From CBDBCU01 sp965242615 (GTDB taxonomy: Bacteria; Chloroflexota; Dehalococcoidia; Lucifugimonadales; UBA3495), in the NCBI GenBank assembly GCA_965242615.1, contig CBDESR010000005.1, forward strand, positions 1,860,001 to 1,924,000: DNA of 64,000 nucleotides, read 5' to 3'. The translations under genes and the position numbers were made by a program. Below, in pieces: positions 34,608 through 44,069 of this stretch (the stretch's first letter is position 1; every line of letters begins with the position of its first letter). The notes beneath the pieces were generated by a model. That model ran no database searches, was not told the DNA's origin, and worked only from the letters and a program-made list of their open reading frames with translations.

Positions 34608-36884
34608 ATGTTTTACCGTCGTTTCAGTATCCCCGTTCTGCTGGCTGCTGCGGCCCTGTTCCTCATCGCCGCTTGCGGTGTCTCCGCCTATCAGGAAGCA
34701 ACCCGGGAAGCGGCCGTCCCGGCCGAAATGGCCACTGCCGCCGAAGTAGCCGCTCTGGATAAAGAAGTCGCGGCCCTGAAAGCCCAACTGCAGCAGATTG
34801 CCGGGTCCGGCGTAACGGTCTGGTCGGCGGCGATAACGCCGGCGGCCAGCGGCGGGAACGCGGTCTGGACCCGCGCCAGTGGGGAGACCGCCGCCGGCGC
34901 CATCAGCGGAGAGACCGGAGACGCCGACTTCCGCCTGCTGAAAATCCTCCGGACCGGCGCCAACAACGACCTGACCATTGTCACCCCCGGTACGGCGGCC
35001 GGATTCGCGGACCAGACCCTCCGCATCGGCAACAACTATCTGACTTTTCAGTCCAGTATCGGCAGCGCGACTTACAGCAGCGACGCCGACCAAACGGTTT
35101 GGTCTTTCGTCGGCGACTATGCCAGCTGGTATACATCAGGATCAGCCCATCAGGTCGCGGTGCTTTCCCCCATCAACCCGGTCAACCTGCTGCCCGACCC
35201 CATACCGGCAGCCACTGCCCTGCCCGACCACCTGCTGGGCTATGACGACGGGGTCAATCAAGCGCCGCTGTCCCTCCTGGATGACCGCTACCGCCGGCAG
35301 GTCCCGGCGGATACGCCGAAAGTTTTTTCCTTTCCGACCAGTCCCGCGCCCGCAGCGGGCGACACCGTCATCCTGCTGCATCCTGACGCCGTCCCCCGAT
35401 ACTTCACCGGCGATGTTAAGGAAGGACAAGTCACCTTGCGGGAAATAATCGTGAACCTGGATATCCCCGGCGGCCGGATCACCCACTTGCGGGGCTACAG
35501 CCCGACCTACGCCGGCCGCGAAGCCGCCTTCCGCGGCAAAGTCTTTGCTATTATCCAACGGAATCCGGCTTCTCGACCCACCAAGCTGCATTACCAGGGC
35601 GCATCCTATTCCATCAGCCAGAGTTTCGTCCCGGGAGAGGAGGGATTCTACGAAGTATCCGGATTAGGCTACGCCCAGCTGTCAGTCGGCACGCAGCCCC
35701 GATACGCCTTTACGCTGGCCGACGGAACCAAGTATCCCCCCGACCGGCAATATCAGCCGGATACCTATACTTTCAACGGCAGCAGCTGGGAACTGACCCC
35801 GGGCAGCGTATCCCGATGGGCTGAAGCCGACAACGCGGATAAAATTCCGCTGAATAAACTTCCGGCCGCCGCTACCCAAGTTGTCCACGCCGGGACCGGA
35901 ACCGGCATCAGCGTCGCCAGCAGCGGCCAAACCGCCACGCAACGGGTTGCTTTTACCGGGTTCACGCCGACTTTCGACCTGGACGACAACGAAAAGCGGC
36001 GAGGCGTTATCACCGTGCGGGCCAAACTGCGTTTTGACCGCCGCACGGTCAACACCGCAGGCTTTAATGACGACACGCAAAATCCTTTGCTGACCGGCGC
36101 CATCGAGGGACTGGTTTTCGCCAGGGCAATGAAGTCCGCCGCTGCCTACAGCGCCACCGCCGACAGCGGGGAGAGAATCGGGGATGCGGTCATCATCCGC
36201 AACGGCAGCGCGACTTTAGGCACCCTGTCCCTGTATGCGGCCCGGGACGCCCACAATGCCTTGGGGTACTACCTTGCCTACACCGGCAAAAGCGGCAGCG
36301 TCGGCTTTGATATTGCCCTGGCCGATCTGGAAGTGGGGTTCATCCCCGACGACGCGCCGCACAGCATCCAGGGCGCGAAGCTGGCTACCTGGACAGCGCA
36401 GACCACGACGCCTACTTCTACCCGAATCTCCGGAGCCGGACGCAAGCCGAATTGGACCATTGAACCTTCCCCGCCGGGTACCGGCTCGATCAGCGCCCAG
36501 CCCGGCCACCTGCCCAGCAACCAGCAGAACCGTATCCGGGTCGACCAGTACACGCCAACGGACCGGTGCTTCGGCTGGCTGTTTATCGCCAAGACCGGCG
36601 GGACAGAAGTTGACCGAGTCGTAGTGCCATTTAGTCCCTCAGGGATTAGTGACATTACCAAGGCGCTTTCAGCGAGCGCGCATCCCGGGTCTGCATATAC
36701 CCGAATGAACCTCGGCGGCGGCCAATTCCTGTTGATAACCTACCACAGTATCCTTAATGACGGGCAGGATCGGATTAATATCGGACCACAGCCTACAGGC
36801 TTCGACGACACGGGGAGAGCCAATGCTTGGAGCCCTTGGCCGGCCAACCTGACGGTTGAACTTTACGAGGCAGTGATTGACTGA
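34608..36884 (+). CDS. Large lipoprotein with N-terminal coiled coil and tail-fibre-like body
   Basis: A 758-residue protein. The signal peptide IPVLLAAAALFLIAAC ends in a lipobox Cys. Residues 45-68 (AAEVAALDKEVAALKAQLQQIA) form a short coiled coil, suggesting oligomerisation. The rest is beta-rich and polar, with recurring motifs ending DKIPLNKLPAAATQ, and lectin- or fibre-like stretches (GYYLAYTGKSGSVGFDIALADLEVGFI). It resembles phage-tail or adhesin fibres in style, but no named domain is recognised. A hairpin terminator follows the stop. Possibly a lipid-anchored surface fibre. Confidence 0.75.
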   Translation: MFYRRFSIPVLLAAAALFLIAACGVSAYQEATREAAVPAEMATAAEVAALDKEVAALKAQLQQIAGSGVTVWSAAITPAASGGNAVWTRASGETAAGAISGETGDADFRLLKILRTGANNDLTIVTPGTAAGFADQTLRIGNNYLTFQSSIGSATYSSDADQTVWSFVGDYASWYTSGSAHQVAVLSPINPVNLLPDPIPAATALPDHLLGYDDGVNQAPLSLLDDRYRRQVPADTPKVFSFPTSPAPAAGDTVILLHPDAVPRYFTGDVKEGQVTLREIIVNLDIPGGRITHLRGYSPTYAGREAAFRGKVFAIIQRNPASRPTKLHYQGASYSISQSFVPGEEGFYEVSGLGYAQLSVGTQPRYAFTLADGTKYPPDRQYQPDTYTFNGSSWELTPGSVSRWAEADNADKIPLNKLPAAATQVVHAGTGTGISVASSGQTATQRVAFTGFTPTFDLDDNEKRRGVITVRAKLRFDRRTVNTAGFNDDTQNPLLTGAIEGLVFARAMKSAAAYSATADSGERIGDAVIIRNGSATLGTLSLYAARDAHNALGYYLAYTGKSGSVGFDIALADLEVGFIPDDAPHSIQGAKLATWTAQTTTPTSTRISGAGRKPNWTIEPSPPGTGSISAQPGHLPSNQQNRIRVDQYTPTDRCFGWLFIAKTGGTEVDRVVVPFSPSGISDITKALSASAHPGSAYTRMNLGGGQFLLITYHSILNDGQDRINIGPQPTGFDDTGRANAWSPWPANLTVELYEAVID

Positions 36885-36908
36885 GCACTCCCGGCTTCGC
36901 CGGGCAAA

Positions 36909-36936
36909 CCGGGGCGGTTCCGTGGAACCGTCCCGG
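36909..36936 (+). terminator. Terminator after the 758-residue lipoprotein
   Basis: CCGGGGCGGTTCC and GGAACCGTCCCGG are almost perfectly complementary around GT, 25 bp past the stop, followed by TATTTGCT. Confidence 0.7.
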
Positions 36937-37019
36937 TATTTGCTACGGAAGTAGAGCCGGCGGGGGGCGGGGGAAGTGTTACAATACGGCTGATTTATTA
37001 CCGGCTGGGGGGTTTTGGG

Positions 37020-37127
37020 ATGGCTAATGATGACGGCGTCGCTAATGGGGGTGATTATTCCCCGGAGTTGGAAGGGGGCAGTTTGGCGCTGCCGGCGGCC
37101 GGGGTGGAGGATTTGACGGATCAGTGA
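37020..37127 (+). other. Short orphan reading frame, possible gene-start remnant
   Basis: ATG then 35 codons (MANDDGVANGGDYSPELEG, ending VEDLTDQ) and TGA. It has a promoter-like TTACAATAC upstream at about 36979 and an unstructured acidic character seen at the start of some larger proteins. It could be a remnant cut by the adjoining minus-strand island. Nothing else is visible in 37128-37348. Confidence 0.25.
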
Positions 37128-37348
37128 ACTTCAGATAGTCCTGTGGACTGAGCTTGACGGCGATGGTCTGGGGCTGGTCCGGCGGAGTCATGGGCATAAG
37201 TTGCATCCCTTGGTTGGATTTCGGGTTTGGTGGCCTTGGCTTTGGTTGGCGGGAGCTTTGGCGCGGCGCCGCTGCGCAGTATGGCGGCTTGGCTGACTTT
37301 GCTTCCAGGATGGGTTGTGCCGGTTGCTCGTTGGCCGGTACGACGGGG

Positions 37349-37594
37349 TCATTTTACAGGAAAGCCGCAGAGTTCGTCGAAGATGGAGTCGGAGATATGG
37401 TCGTGGGCTACTTGGGTTCTGCGGTTGGGATTGCTGGACGCGTAGCGGGTGGCGTGGTTCAGCAGGCGTTTCGCCTGTTCCGGTACGGTCAGTTTCGGTT
37501 CCGTATATTTGCTGCGGGCGTCCTGGGTCGCGGCCATCAGGGCGGCGTATTCCTGGTCGTTCAGCTGGAGGGTGATTTTTGGCATGGAGGGCAT
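37349..37594 (-). CDS. Small helical protein, unknown
   Basis: 81 residues from ATG 37594 (or 37585) behind AAGAGAG. The start PKITLQLNDQEYAALMAAT resembles the strand-helix opening of ribbon-helix-helix-type or antitoxin-like proteins, followed by TVPEQAKRLLNHATRYASS and HDHISDSIFDELCG. It is the last gene of the minus-strand island. A DNA-binding or antitoxin role is possible but unsupported by a clear motif. Confidence 0.55.
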   Translation of the reverse strand: MPSMPKITLQLNDQEYAALMAATQDARSKYTEPKLTVPEQAKRLLNHATRYASSNPNRRTQVAHDHISDSIFDELCGFPVK

Positions 37595-37653
37595 TCTCTC
37601 TTTTGGGTTTATTCGCCGCGGCGGCGTTGTAGTGTTGCGGGTTGCGGGTCGGT

Positions 37654-37809
37654 TCAGGGCCGGCTGTTCCAGATCAGCCAGGTGGCGCTCAGGCTGAAGG
37701 CCATGAACCCCAGGATGATCATGGGGTTGCCCAGGAGCAGGGCGCCGCTGACTGCGTTTACGGCGATGCCGGCTATGCCTATGCTGAAGCTGCCGGCGGT
37801 CAGGAACAT
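37654..37809 (-). CDS. 51-residue two-helix membrane protein
   Basis: ATG 37809 to TGA 37654: starts MFLTAGSFSIGIAGIAVNAV, with a second segment IILGFMAFSLSATWLIW and the end NSRP. Two clean membrane helices with a short Gly-Asn-Pro turn. It lies in line with the other small minus-strand genes. The frame preserves hydrophobicity, whereas the overlapping minus frame is nonsense, supporting this one. No clear ribosome site. Confidence 0.5.
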   Translation of the reverse strand: MFLTAGSFSIGIAGIAVNAVSGALLLGNPMIILGFMAFSLSATWLIWNSRP

Positions 37810-37957
37810 TTTTGTTTCTGATGGACATATTTTACATCCTGTTGTAAATCAGTTGCTTGCCGCGCGGCCGGAAGCGTTTGTGTTGGGGCAGCGGCGGATC
37901 TGCTTTGAAGTAGCCGCGGGCGACGATGGTTTTCAGGACGTTGTTGTTGCCGCTGAG

Positions 37958-38152
37958 TCAGGCCCTTTCCTTCTGGCGGCCACAGACCGTGCAGATTTCT
38001 AGGTAGATGAAGTCATTGGGTTCTTTGGTGCCGGGCGGCGTGGTCCGGAACTCAACGAATTCGATGATATGCTGCGTGTGGAAGTCGCAGGGCTGTTTGC
38101 ACCACCGGCGGTAGTGGCTGGTTGGGATGGCAGCGGCGATGTTTGCGGCCAT
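37958..38152 (-). CDS. Small Cys/His-containing protein
   Basis: 64 residues starting MAANIAAAIPTSHYRRWCKQ. CKQPCDFHTQHIIEF and later EICTVCGRQKE give two CxxC-like pairs with nearby His, a plausible zinc-binding fold. Island context only; function unknown. Confidence 0.5.
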   Translation of the reverse strand: MAANIAAAIPTSHYRRWCKQPCDFHTQHIIEFVEFRTTPPGTKEPNDFIYLEICTVCGRQKERA

Positions 38153-38201
38153 GACGGTTGGCTTTCTTGGGGTAAGTAGTGGGCAAAGGTTTTGGCCCTG
38201 T

Positions 38202-38408
38202 CTACAGGTCGCCGGCGAAGCAGGCGACGGCCATGGCGTCCGATTCGTTGTTGGCGCAGTAGCTTAGTTCGCGGTCGGGGTCGCCGACAATTCCTTCGCG
38301 GAACAGCAGGGAGACTTTAGCGTCGATGCTCCGGACTTCTTTGACGCGGATGAGGTTTCCGTCGTCGTCGGTGAATTGGGGGCTGTATTGGACCATGCCG
38401 GGTGTCAT
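38202..38408 (-). CDS. Small hypothetical protein
   Basis: 68 residues behind a good GGAGGAAC site. Sequence QFTDDDGNLIRVKEVRSID then KVSLLFREGIVGDPDREL suggests a compact beta-rich protein. The end (NNESDAMAVACFAGDL) is acidic. No family recognised; part of the minus-strand island. Confidence 0.55.
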   Translation of the reverse strand: MTPGMVQYSPQFTDDDGNLIRVKEVRSIDAKVSLLFREGIVGDPDRELSYCANNESDAMAVACFAGDL

Positions 38409-38524
38409 GAATGTTCCTCCGGGTCAAGGGTTTGGGCTGCTGGGGTTTCCGGTCGGCGGCCTTGGAACCCGGGAATTCGCCGGGCTTTGGTTGGGTCGGC
38501 GTCTGGCTTTCTCGCCCGGCGGTG

Positions 38525-39131
38525 TCAGCTCTCTGGCTGGGGGCATGCGGCGGCTAGGCTGCCGGTTGGCTGGGCGTTGCTGCCCGTTCCGGTCTTTGCG
38601 GCGGCGCGGCGTTCTTGGTCCTGGAGATAAATGGGGTGGTAGTAATCCCGCAGGGCGGCGTCGGAGATGCGGAAACGGCGGTTGCTCTGGTTTTGGCTCC
38701 AGGCTTGGCGCCAGGGAGTGCTGGGCCCGTTGCAGAGGCTGCCCAGTTTTACGCCGTCCAGTTTGGCGTATTCGGTGAAGATTGTCGATCAGCTCCTTTT
38801 CCGGTTGTTTGAACCGGGCCGGTTCATTCTTGCCCGTTTTGACCGCGGCTAGATAGTCGATTTTGGCCATGGCCCTGTAGAGGTCATGGCAGTACGGACC
38901 GTACTGCCAGCCGTCAATCGGTTTGTCGAGCAGGGGGCGTTCGTGGATGCCCAGCATCCAGGCATGGCAGAAATAGACCAGCTTCAGGGTAGCTTGGGGC
39001 TGGATGTAATTGTTGTATTCGGCTTCGTACCGGTCGATGAGGTAGTCGGCGACTTGGCTCGCCGAATAAGGCCCCGGGCCGTAGGGCTGGCAGCGTTCCC
39101 GGCCGGCGGTCAAGAGTTTGAGCAGGTTCAT
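38525..39131 (-). pseudogene. DUF4065 (Panacea-like) protein, frameshifted
   Basis: Starts MNLLKLLTAGRERCQPYGPG behind AAAGGA. The domain shows SASQVADYLIDRYEAEY, ATLKLVYFCHAWMLGIHERP and WQYGPYCHDLYRAM. Near 38785 the frame slips: the homologous continuation is FTEYAKLDGVKLGSLCNGPS, then TPWRQAWSQNQSN and YYHPIYLQDQ, ending at TGA 38525. Restoring one base gives about 200 residues. Second DUF4065 gene in the window (first at 4.9 kb). Confidence 0.7.
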
Positions 39132-39194
39132 GGCAGGGTCCTTTGGGCAGTGGGGTTCGGTGTCCCTTTGCCGGGCTGGGGTTGATTTTGTTTC

Positions 39195-39377
39195 TTAATC
39201 CCGGTTGCGCAGGATGATAATCCGGTTGTCGCCTGCGTGCTTTTTTGCGTCGACCGGGTTGGAATAGATATTCAGGGTGCCGATCCGGCCGGTGCCGTTT
39301 CGTTCCGTTTCATGCAGGTTGAGCGGTACAAAGTATTGTGCATACTGGCTGCTCTTTTTCTTGCTGAAGGGCCACAT
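39195..39377 (-). CDS. 60-residue hypothetical protein
   Basis: Starts MWPFSKKKSSQYAQYFVPLN behind AAGGAG at good spacing. Then LHETERNGTGRIGTLNIYSN and a basic end. Small, soluble and beta-like. No family recognised; island member. Confidence 0.55.
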   Translation of the reverse strand: MWPFSKKKSSQYAQYFVPLNLHETERNGTGRIGTLNIYSNPVDAKKHAGDNRIIILRNRD

Positions 39378-39527
39378 TGGAAATTCTCCTTAATGCCGGT
39401 TTAAGTCTTGGCCAGCGGAAGGATGCCGAGCTGGCAGTGGTTTTGGCTTTTCGGCGGTCCCGGAAACCCGGCGCGCCCTCGGAGGAGGGGCGGATTTGAA
39501 GCGATGGCCGGTGGCGACGGGTTGCGT

Positions 39528-39823
39528 TCAGCCGATGGATGGCGTGTCTTCCGGGAAGTCCGGCTGGGGCGGTTTCGGCAGTTTTTCCAGCCGGGCCTGG
39601 GCTTTCTGCAGTCGGGCTTCCAGTACCATGCGTTCGATGTTCATCTGGGGCGGCAGGCTGTTCAGCAGATCTTGGAGCCAGCCGATTTCGGACCGGGTCC
39701 AGTAGTATTCGAACTCCGGGGTGCCGTGTTGCGGCTCCTTGCCGGCCATGGCTTGGGCGGTCTGGTACCAGCCGGCAATCAGGTCAGCGGCGCGCTGGGC
39801 GGTCCCGGACTGGAGCTCTTTAA
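39528..39823 (-). pseudogene. Gene fragment next to the miniature element
   Basis: The frame enters from the miniature inverted-repeat element (EPLKELQSGTAQRAADLIAG, then WYQTAQAMAGKEPQHG) and ends FPEDTPSIG at 39528. An internal ATG (39749) would give 73 residues, but protein-like sequence extends back to the element junction, so the front of the gene seems lost. Helical; contains NSLPPQMNIERMVLEARLQ. Identity unknown. Confidence 0.45.
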
Positions 39824-40036
39824 GGGGTTCTGTTCAATTTTGCTGGGGGGGATGATTTATGGACGGTAAAGAGCGCAAGTCCCGAAAGCAACGGGGTTTT
39901 GTGCAGGTCACAAAAGCCCTATGTTCCCGTAGGGAACATAGGGGGCGGAGACTGGTCGATGCCGCCGGGCGGTGCTATGCCTGCTATCTGAAAGAGATAG
40001 GGGCATAGCACCCCCAGCAAAATTGAACAGAACCCC
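39824..40036. mobile_element. 213-bp miniature inverted-repeat element
   Basis: Both ends read GGGGTTCTGTTCAATTTTGC inward, and the match continues to 26 perfect bases. The interior has no transposase; it contains a smaller palindrome (CCTATGTTCCC..GGGAACATAGG, about 39918-39941). It sits in the 3' part of the decayed helicase gene on the right and a gene fragment on the left. Confidence 0.85.
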
Positions 40037-42810
40037 GCGACGAAGTCTGGCTCGTAACGGCGGGTAATGCCGTCATGCTTCCAGGGGATGCTCCAGCCCA
40101 GTCGCTCGTTGCGAATCCAGCGCTCGACGTCGGGGTGCCGGTCCAAGGCTTGGGCCAGAGTTACTTCCCAGCCGGAATCGCAGACTGCTTTGTTGACTTC
40201 TGACTTCTCAGTGGGGTAGTGATGCCGCCGGGCGGTAGTATAAGCCTGCAGACGGCTGGCGGTCAACCATTCCGGCTCGCCTTTGATCGGTTCGACCGGA
40301 CAGCAGCGCCGGGTTGCAGCTGTCGGGAGTGGCAGTGTTCCAGCAGCCAGGGGGCGGCCTGCTCCGGCGCGGTGGTGTACCGATTGGGCCAGGAAGAGTC
40401 ATCCTGGTTCGGGGGCAGCAGGGCTTGGGCTGTGATGGCTTGGTTGAACCTGGCGTAAGCCTGCTGGAACAGGTTGCGGCGGCTGAGCGGCGCAGCGGCG
40501 TTGTTGCGCTCCAGCTCGGTTACTCTGTTGGTCAGCAGGCTGGCGGTAAGGAAGGCGAATTCTTCGCGGTTGGCCGGAGCGTTGAGCAGTTAGGCGGCTT
40601 CGCCGGCGCCCAGGTCGGGAATGGTGGTTACGCTGCGTTCCGCCTGGTCCGGGTTGGGAATCTGGTGCGGTGGAACCTGGCTCCAGTCTGAAGGCGGCAG
40701 CAGATGGATGGGCTGAGAGCTGACGCTGCGGCGGTAGCCCAGGATGTTGGGCCATTTAACCAAGAACTGGTCAATGCGTTCGTCGACGCGGCTGACGTCG
40801 TAATAGTCCGGCGTCGGGAAGGGCTGGAGGTCATCCGGCTTGGGACCGGGCAGGTCCCGCAGGGTGCGCAGGTTCTGGAAGTCGATGCCGAGGACTTCGG
40901 CATATTCGGGAGTCAACTGCCCGGTTTCCGAGTCGATGTCGTGGATCATCCGGCGCAGGGTGCGGCCGGCGACCTGCTCGCAGAGCAGCTGGGTACCGAA
41001 GCGGCGGAAGCCGATGGTGTAGCAGACGTTCTTGGCGTCCCAGCCCTCGGTGAGCATTCCCACGGAGATGATGCAGCGGATCTGCTCCCCGGGCATTCCC
41101 TTTTTGCCGACGGTGTTCAGCACGAAGCGGAGCACTTCGGCGTCGGTCATGTTGAGCAGGGCTTTGTCGCCGGAGTAAGCTCCGGGATACTCCTTGCGGT
41201 AGGCGTTGGCCTGCAGCTTCATGAACTTGTCGGTGCCGGAGGACTCCGGCCCTTCCAGTTTGGAGTGCACCAGCAGGGTGCGGGGAACCGGGTACGGCTC
41301 CAGTGTCCAGGGGGCGTAGTTGGACAGGCCTTCGCCGACCTGGCCGGCGGCGGCTTCGCCGCTGTCCGGATCCCGCCAGCCGGCGACCTACTGGAACAGG
41401 GCGTCGGCGTTCTTGGTGGTGTTCACGATGACCGCGATGGACGGGGGACTGGGCCGGCGGCTCCAGGGCGGCTTGCCGCGCTGGTCGTTCCAGTGTTCGT
41501 AGGCCAGGCGCAAGGCCGCTTTCAGATGCCGGTTGGCGTGCTGGTCGCTCTGGTGATCCAGGGACTTGATGTCCTTGGAGTTGGCGTAGATGTTGCGTAG
41601 CAGCTGCTCCGGGGTGTGCGGGCGGCGAGGCCGTCCCGGGGCATTTTGTCGGGGTCGGGCAGGCGCATGATTTTGACGATGCCGGCTTCTTCGGCTTCGT
41701 GTAGGTCGTACTGGCTGACGAGCCAGGGAAATAGGGGCGCTTTGCTGTTTTCGCGAAGAAGGGGGTAGCCGAGAAGTCGTAGATGCTGCTGTGCAGCAGG
41801 TTCTGCTTGCGGAGCAACTTCAGTGTGTTGTACCAGACATAGGAGTTGTCCTTGTCGGCGTCCGGCTTTTCCGGGTCGCCGTGATGGCAGTGGTGCGCTT
41901 CGTCGTTGATGACGATCACCGGCCGGGGATGGTCGCCGAGGACGCGCCTTACGATTTGTTTGGGGGTTTCGACCCGGGACTTCATGCGCGCCGCTTTCTT
42001 GGCTCCGGCCGGGGCTTTCAGGTCCGGGTCCCGGGGCAGGAAGGAGTGCCAGTTTTCGGTCTGGAGATGGATGAGGCGCAGGTACTTTTCGTAGTGCGGC
42101 GGGGTCAGTCCCAAGACGGGTAGCAGGTATTCGGCAGCCGGGTTGGGCGACGCGTCGTGGAGCGGCGTCAGTCCGTCACGGAGGCGGTCCTTGACCGTGA
42201 TGCCGGGGCCCGGGCCAGGAAACGGTTGGTGAACCGGGGGGCGTTGGGATAGAGGGCGTGGTTCACCGTCTCCAGAGCATCAGGGCGGCCATTACTGCGG
42301 TTTTGCCGGCGCCGGTGGCCAGCTGGCAGGCGATGTGGGGCAGGCTTTCGTTGAATGTGTCGTTGGTGGCTTGGAGTTCAGCCAGGATGGCTTGGCCGGA
42401 GGGGCGTTCCGGGGCGGCTTCATGGAGCCAGATAATGGCGGAGATGGCTTCGCGCTGGGCGAAATAAAGGCCGCGGTCCTGGGGTTCGTGCCAGTGGGCC
42501 AGCAGCTCTTTGGTGGCGTTGGTGGCCCGGGGCCAGCCTTGGTCCAGCCAGTCAGTCAGGGCGGCGCGGATGTCGTTGACCAGCGCCAGGCGAGGCTGCT
42601 GGTCTTCGGCGTTGTTGGCGATGGCTTGCACCGGGTTGCGGGGCTTGAAGTCGGGAGTCACGGCCAGCAAGCCGGAGTCCGGGTGGCGGCCCGGCTGGAG
42701 CATGGTGGGTTCCAGGCTCCGGATTTATAGCGGGTCCAGTACCGGGTTGGCGGCAGGTAGGGCCGGTTGATGATGGGAGACTGGGTAGCGGCGTTGATGC
42801 CGATGTTCAT
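40037..42810 (-). pseudogene. DEAD/DEAH helicase-nuclease (type III restriction Res-like), heavily decayed
   Basis: Start MNIGINAATQSPIINRPYLP at 42810. The order of motifs is clear across several frames: YFAQREAISAIIWLHEAAPE, Walker A QLATGAGKTAVMAAL, DEAH in VIVINDEAHHCHHGD, motif III-like IYDFSATPFFA, motif VI in LLCEQVAGRTLRRMIHD, and a C-terminal piece CDSGWEVTLAQALDRHPDV..RRYEPDFVA that looks like the nuclease end. Lesions include a frameshift near 42705, another near 41750, TAG near 41390, TAA at 40590, a frameshift near 40300, and truncation by the miniature element at 40036. Such proteins (BPTD_3080-type) work in type III-like restriction or other defence systems. Confidence 0.75.
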
Positions 42811-42994
42811 TGGTTTTAGTCCTTGGTTGGGACGGGTTGATTGTTGGGAAGATACTTTATTTATAGCGGGTCCAGTACCGGGTTGGCGGCAGGTAGGGCC
42901 GGTTGATGATGGGAGACTGGGTAGCGGCGTTGATGCCGATGTTCATTGGTTTTAGTCCTTGGTTGGGACGGGTTGATTGTTGGGAAGATACTTT
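42723..42994. repeat. 136-bp exact tandem duplication
   Basis: 42723-42858 and 42859-42994 are the same sequence. The unit spans the last codons of the 142-residue gene and the first 29 codons of the helicase gene. Reading from the upstream copy of the helicase start (42946) hits TAA at the junction, so only the start at 42810 leads on. Confidence 0.9.
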
Positions 42995-43380
42995 GGATTC
43001 CGGTAGGAAATCCGGTCTTTGGTTTGGTTGAGCAGCTTGGCGAACAAGCGGTTCCGGTCAGCGTGGTCGAGTTGTGGTGGTGGGATAAGCAGTGTGTGCT
43101 GTGGAAATGGAATTTTGCTGTCTGGTGGCTCCAGCGGGTCGGGCTTGACCGTTAGTCCGATTTCAGTGCAGTCCTTTACTTGGAAAGTGATTACTCCCGC
43201 TGGCTCCGGGAATCCGGAGTCGATGCGGTGCTGGAAAGTTTCCTCGGGGGTGGTGTCCGTTCCGTCATATACGGAAAGTCCTTCCTCGCCTTGTGCGACG
43301 CGGAAGGACTCATTTCGGATCTCTCCGTTCTTGACGTGGTTGGACTGGAGGATGCGGTGGAGGTCGGTGTCGCTATTCAT
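42952..43380 (-). CDS. Conserved hypothetical protein, second of an island pair
   Basis: 142 residues starting MNSDTDLHRILQSNHVKNGE. The pattern RNESFRVAQGEEGLSVYDGTDTTPEETF, then AGVITFQVKDCTEIGL and VKPDPLEPPDSKIPFPQHTLL is, from memory, a small protein common in Cyanobacteria and Planctomycetes that follows a partner gene. It overlaps its upstream partner by 8 bp. Function unknown. Its end and the start of the helicase gene are duplicated. Confidence 0.65.
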   Translation of the reverse strand: MNSDTDLHRILQSNHVKNGEIRNESFRVAQGEEGLSVYDGTDTTPEETFQHRIDSGFPEPAGVITFQVKDCTEIGLTVKPDPLEPPDSKIPFPQHTLLIPPPQLDHADRNRLFAKLLNQTKDRISYRNPKYLPNNQPVPTKD

Positions 43381-43948
43381 CGGCGGCTGCGGAGATGGTC
43401 ATCTCGGCCAGGTTGTGCCAGCAGCTGAGGCAGCCCATGTTGATGGGGTGCTTCCATGCTTCCTCAGCCTGGTCGATGTTGTAGACCAGTAGGATGCCAT
43501 CGTAGTTGTCGGCATTGAGTTCAAGGTCGATGAACCGGTTGCCGATGCGCCAGTACAGCACGAAGCTGCCATCGAGGTCCCACGAGATTTCCACCGGCCA
43601 GGCTTGGTCGGTTTGGTTGTGCTCGTATGCTTCGGCCAAGGAACAGGCCAGCCACTGGGTTTGGTCCGCAGTGGGCCCCGGCTTATCCGGGAAGTTAGCC
43701 GGGTCTTGCAGCGACTGGAACTCTTGGATCAGGTGCGGCGGGAGAGTTTCCGGGTCCCCTTGGTCAGGCCGGCGTTTGTCGGCGATCTTGGCGATTTGGC
43801 TGAGCCAAGGGGCGGTGCCGGGTTCTTGGGATACCGGTTTGGCCCAGGGGCTTTGGGTAGTTGCTGCTATGGTGACCATTTCCGGTTCGTCTCCGTCTTC
43901 AGTATGGAATGGAACGGGGAATGGGTTTCTATGGAGTGTCTGGGGCAT
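43373..43948 (-). CDS. Conserved hypothetical protein, first of an island pair
   Basis: 191 residues from ATG 43948 (MPQTLHRNPFPVPFHTEDGD) behind AAGGAC. The C-terminal half WPVEISWDLDGSFVLYWRIG then FIDLELNADNYDGILLVYN is the recognisable part of a widely paired small protein. The following gene starts inside its last codons. First gene of the minus-strand island that continues with the helicase. Possibly a defence or toxin-antitoxin pair; no catalytic residues are evident. Confidence 0.65.
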   Translation of the reverse strand: MPQTLHRNPFPVPFHTEDGDEPEMVTIAATTQSPWAKPVSQEPGTAPWLSQIAKIADKRRPDQGDPETLPPHLIQEFQSLQDPANFPDKPGPTADQTQWLACSLAEAYEHNQTDQAWPVEISWDLDGSFVLYWRIGNRFIDLELNADNYDGILLVYNIDQAEEAWKHPINMGCLSCWHNLAEMTISAAADE

Positions 43949-44069
43949 GGTTGTCCTTCTGGTCCAGCAGTTGCGTTGGCGCAATCTGGTTTTCTGTTGT
44001 GCAACTATATATAGGGCTGACTGGAGTTGTCAAGCCCTGCGGTGATTGGCTGTGGGGTTGTCGGATGAC

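Noticed and set aside
37154..38002. 282-codon plus-strand frame
   Set aside because: Low-complexity Gly/Trp-rich shadow over several small minus-strand genes with better start signals.
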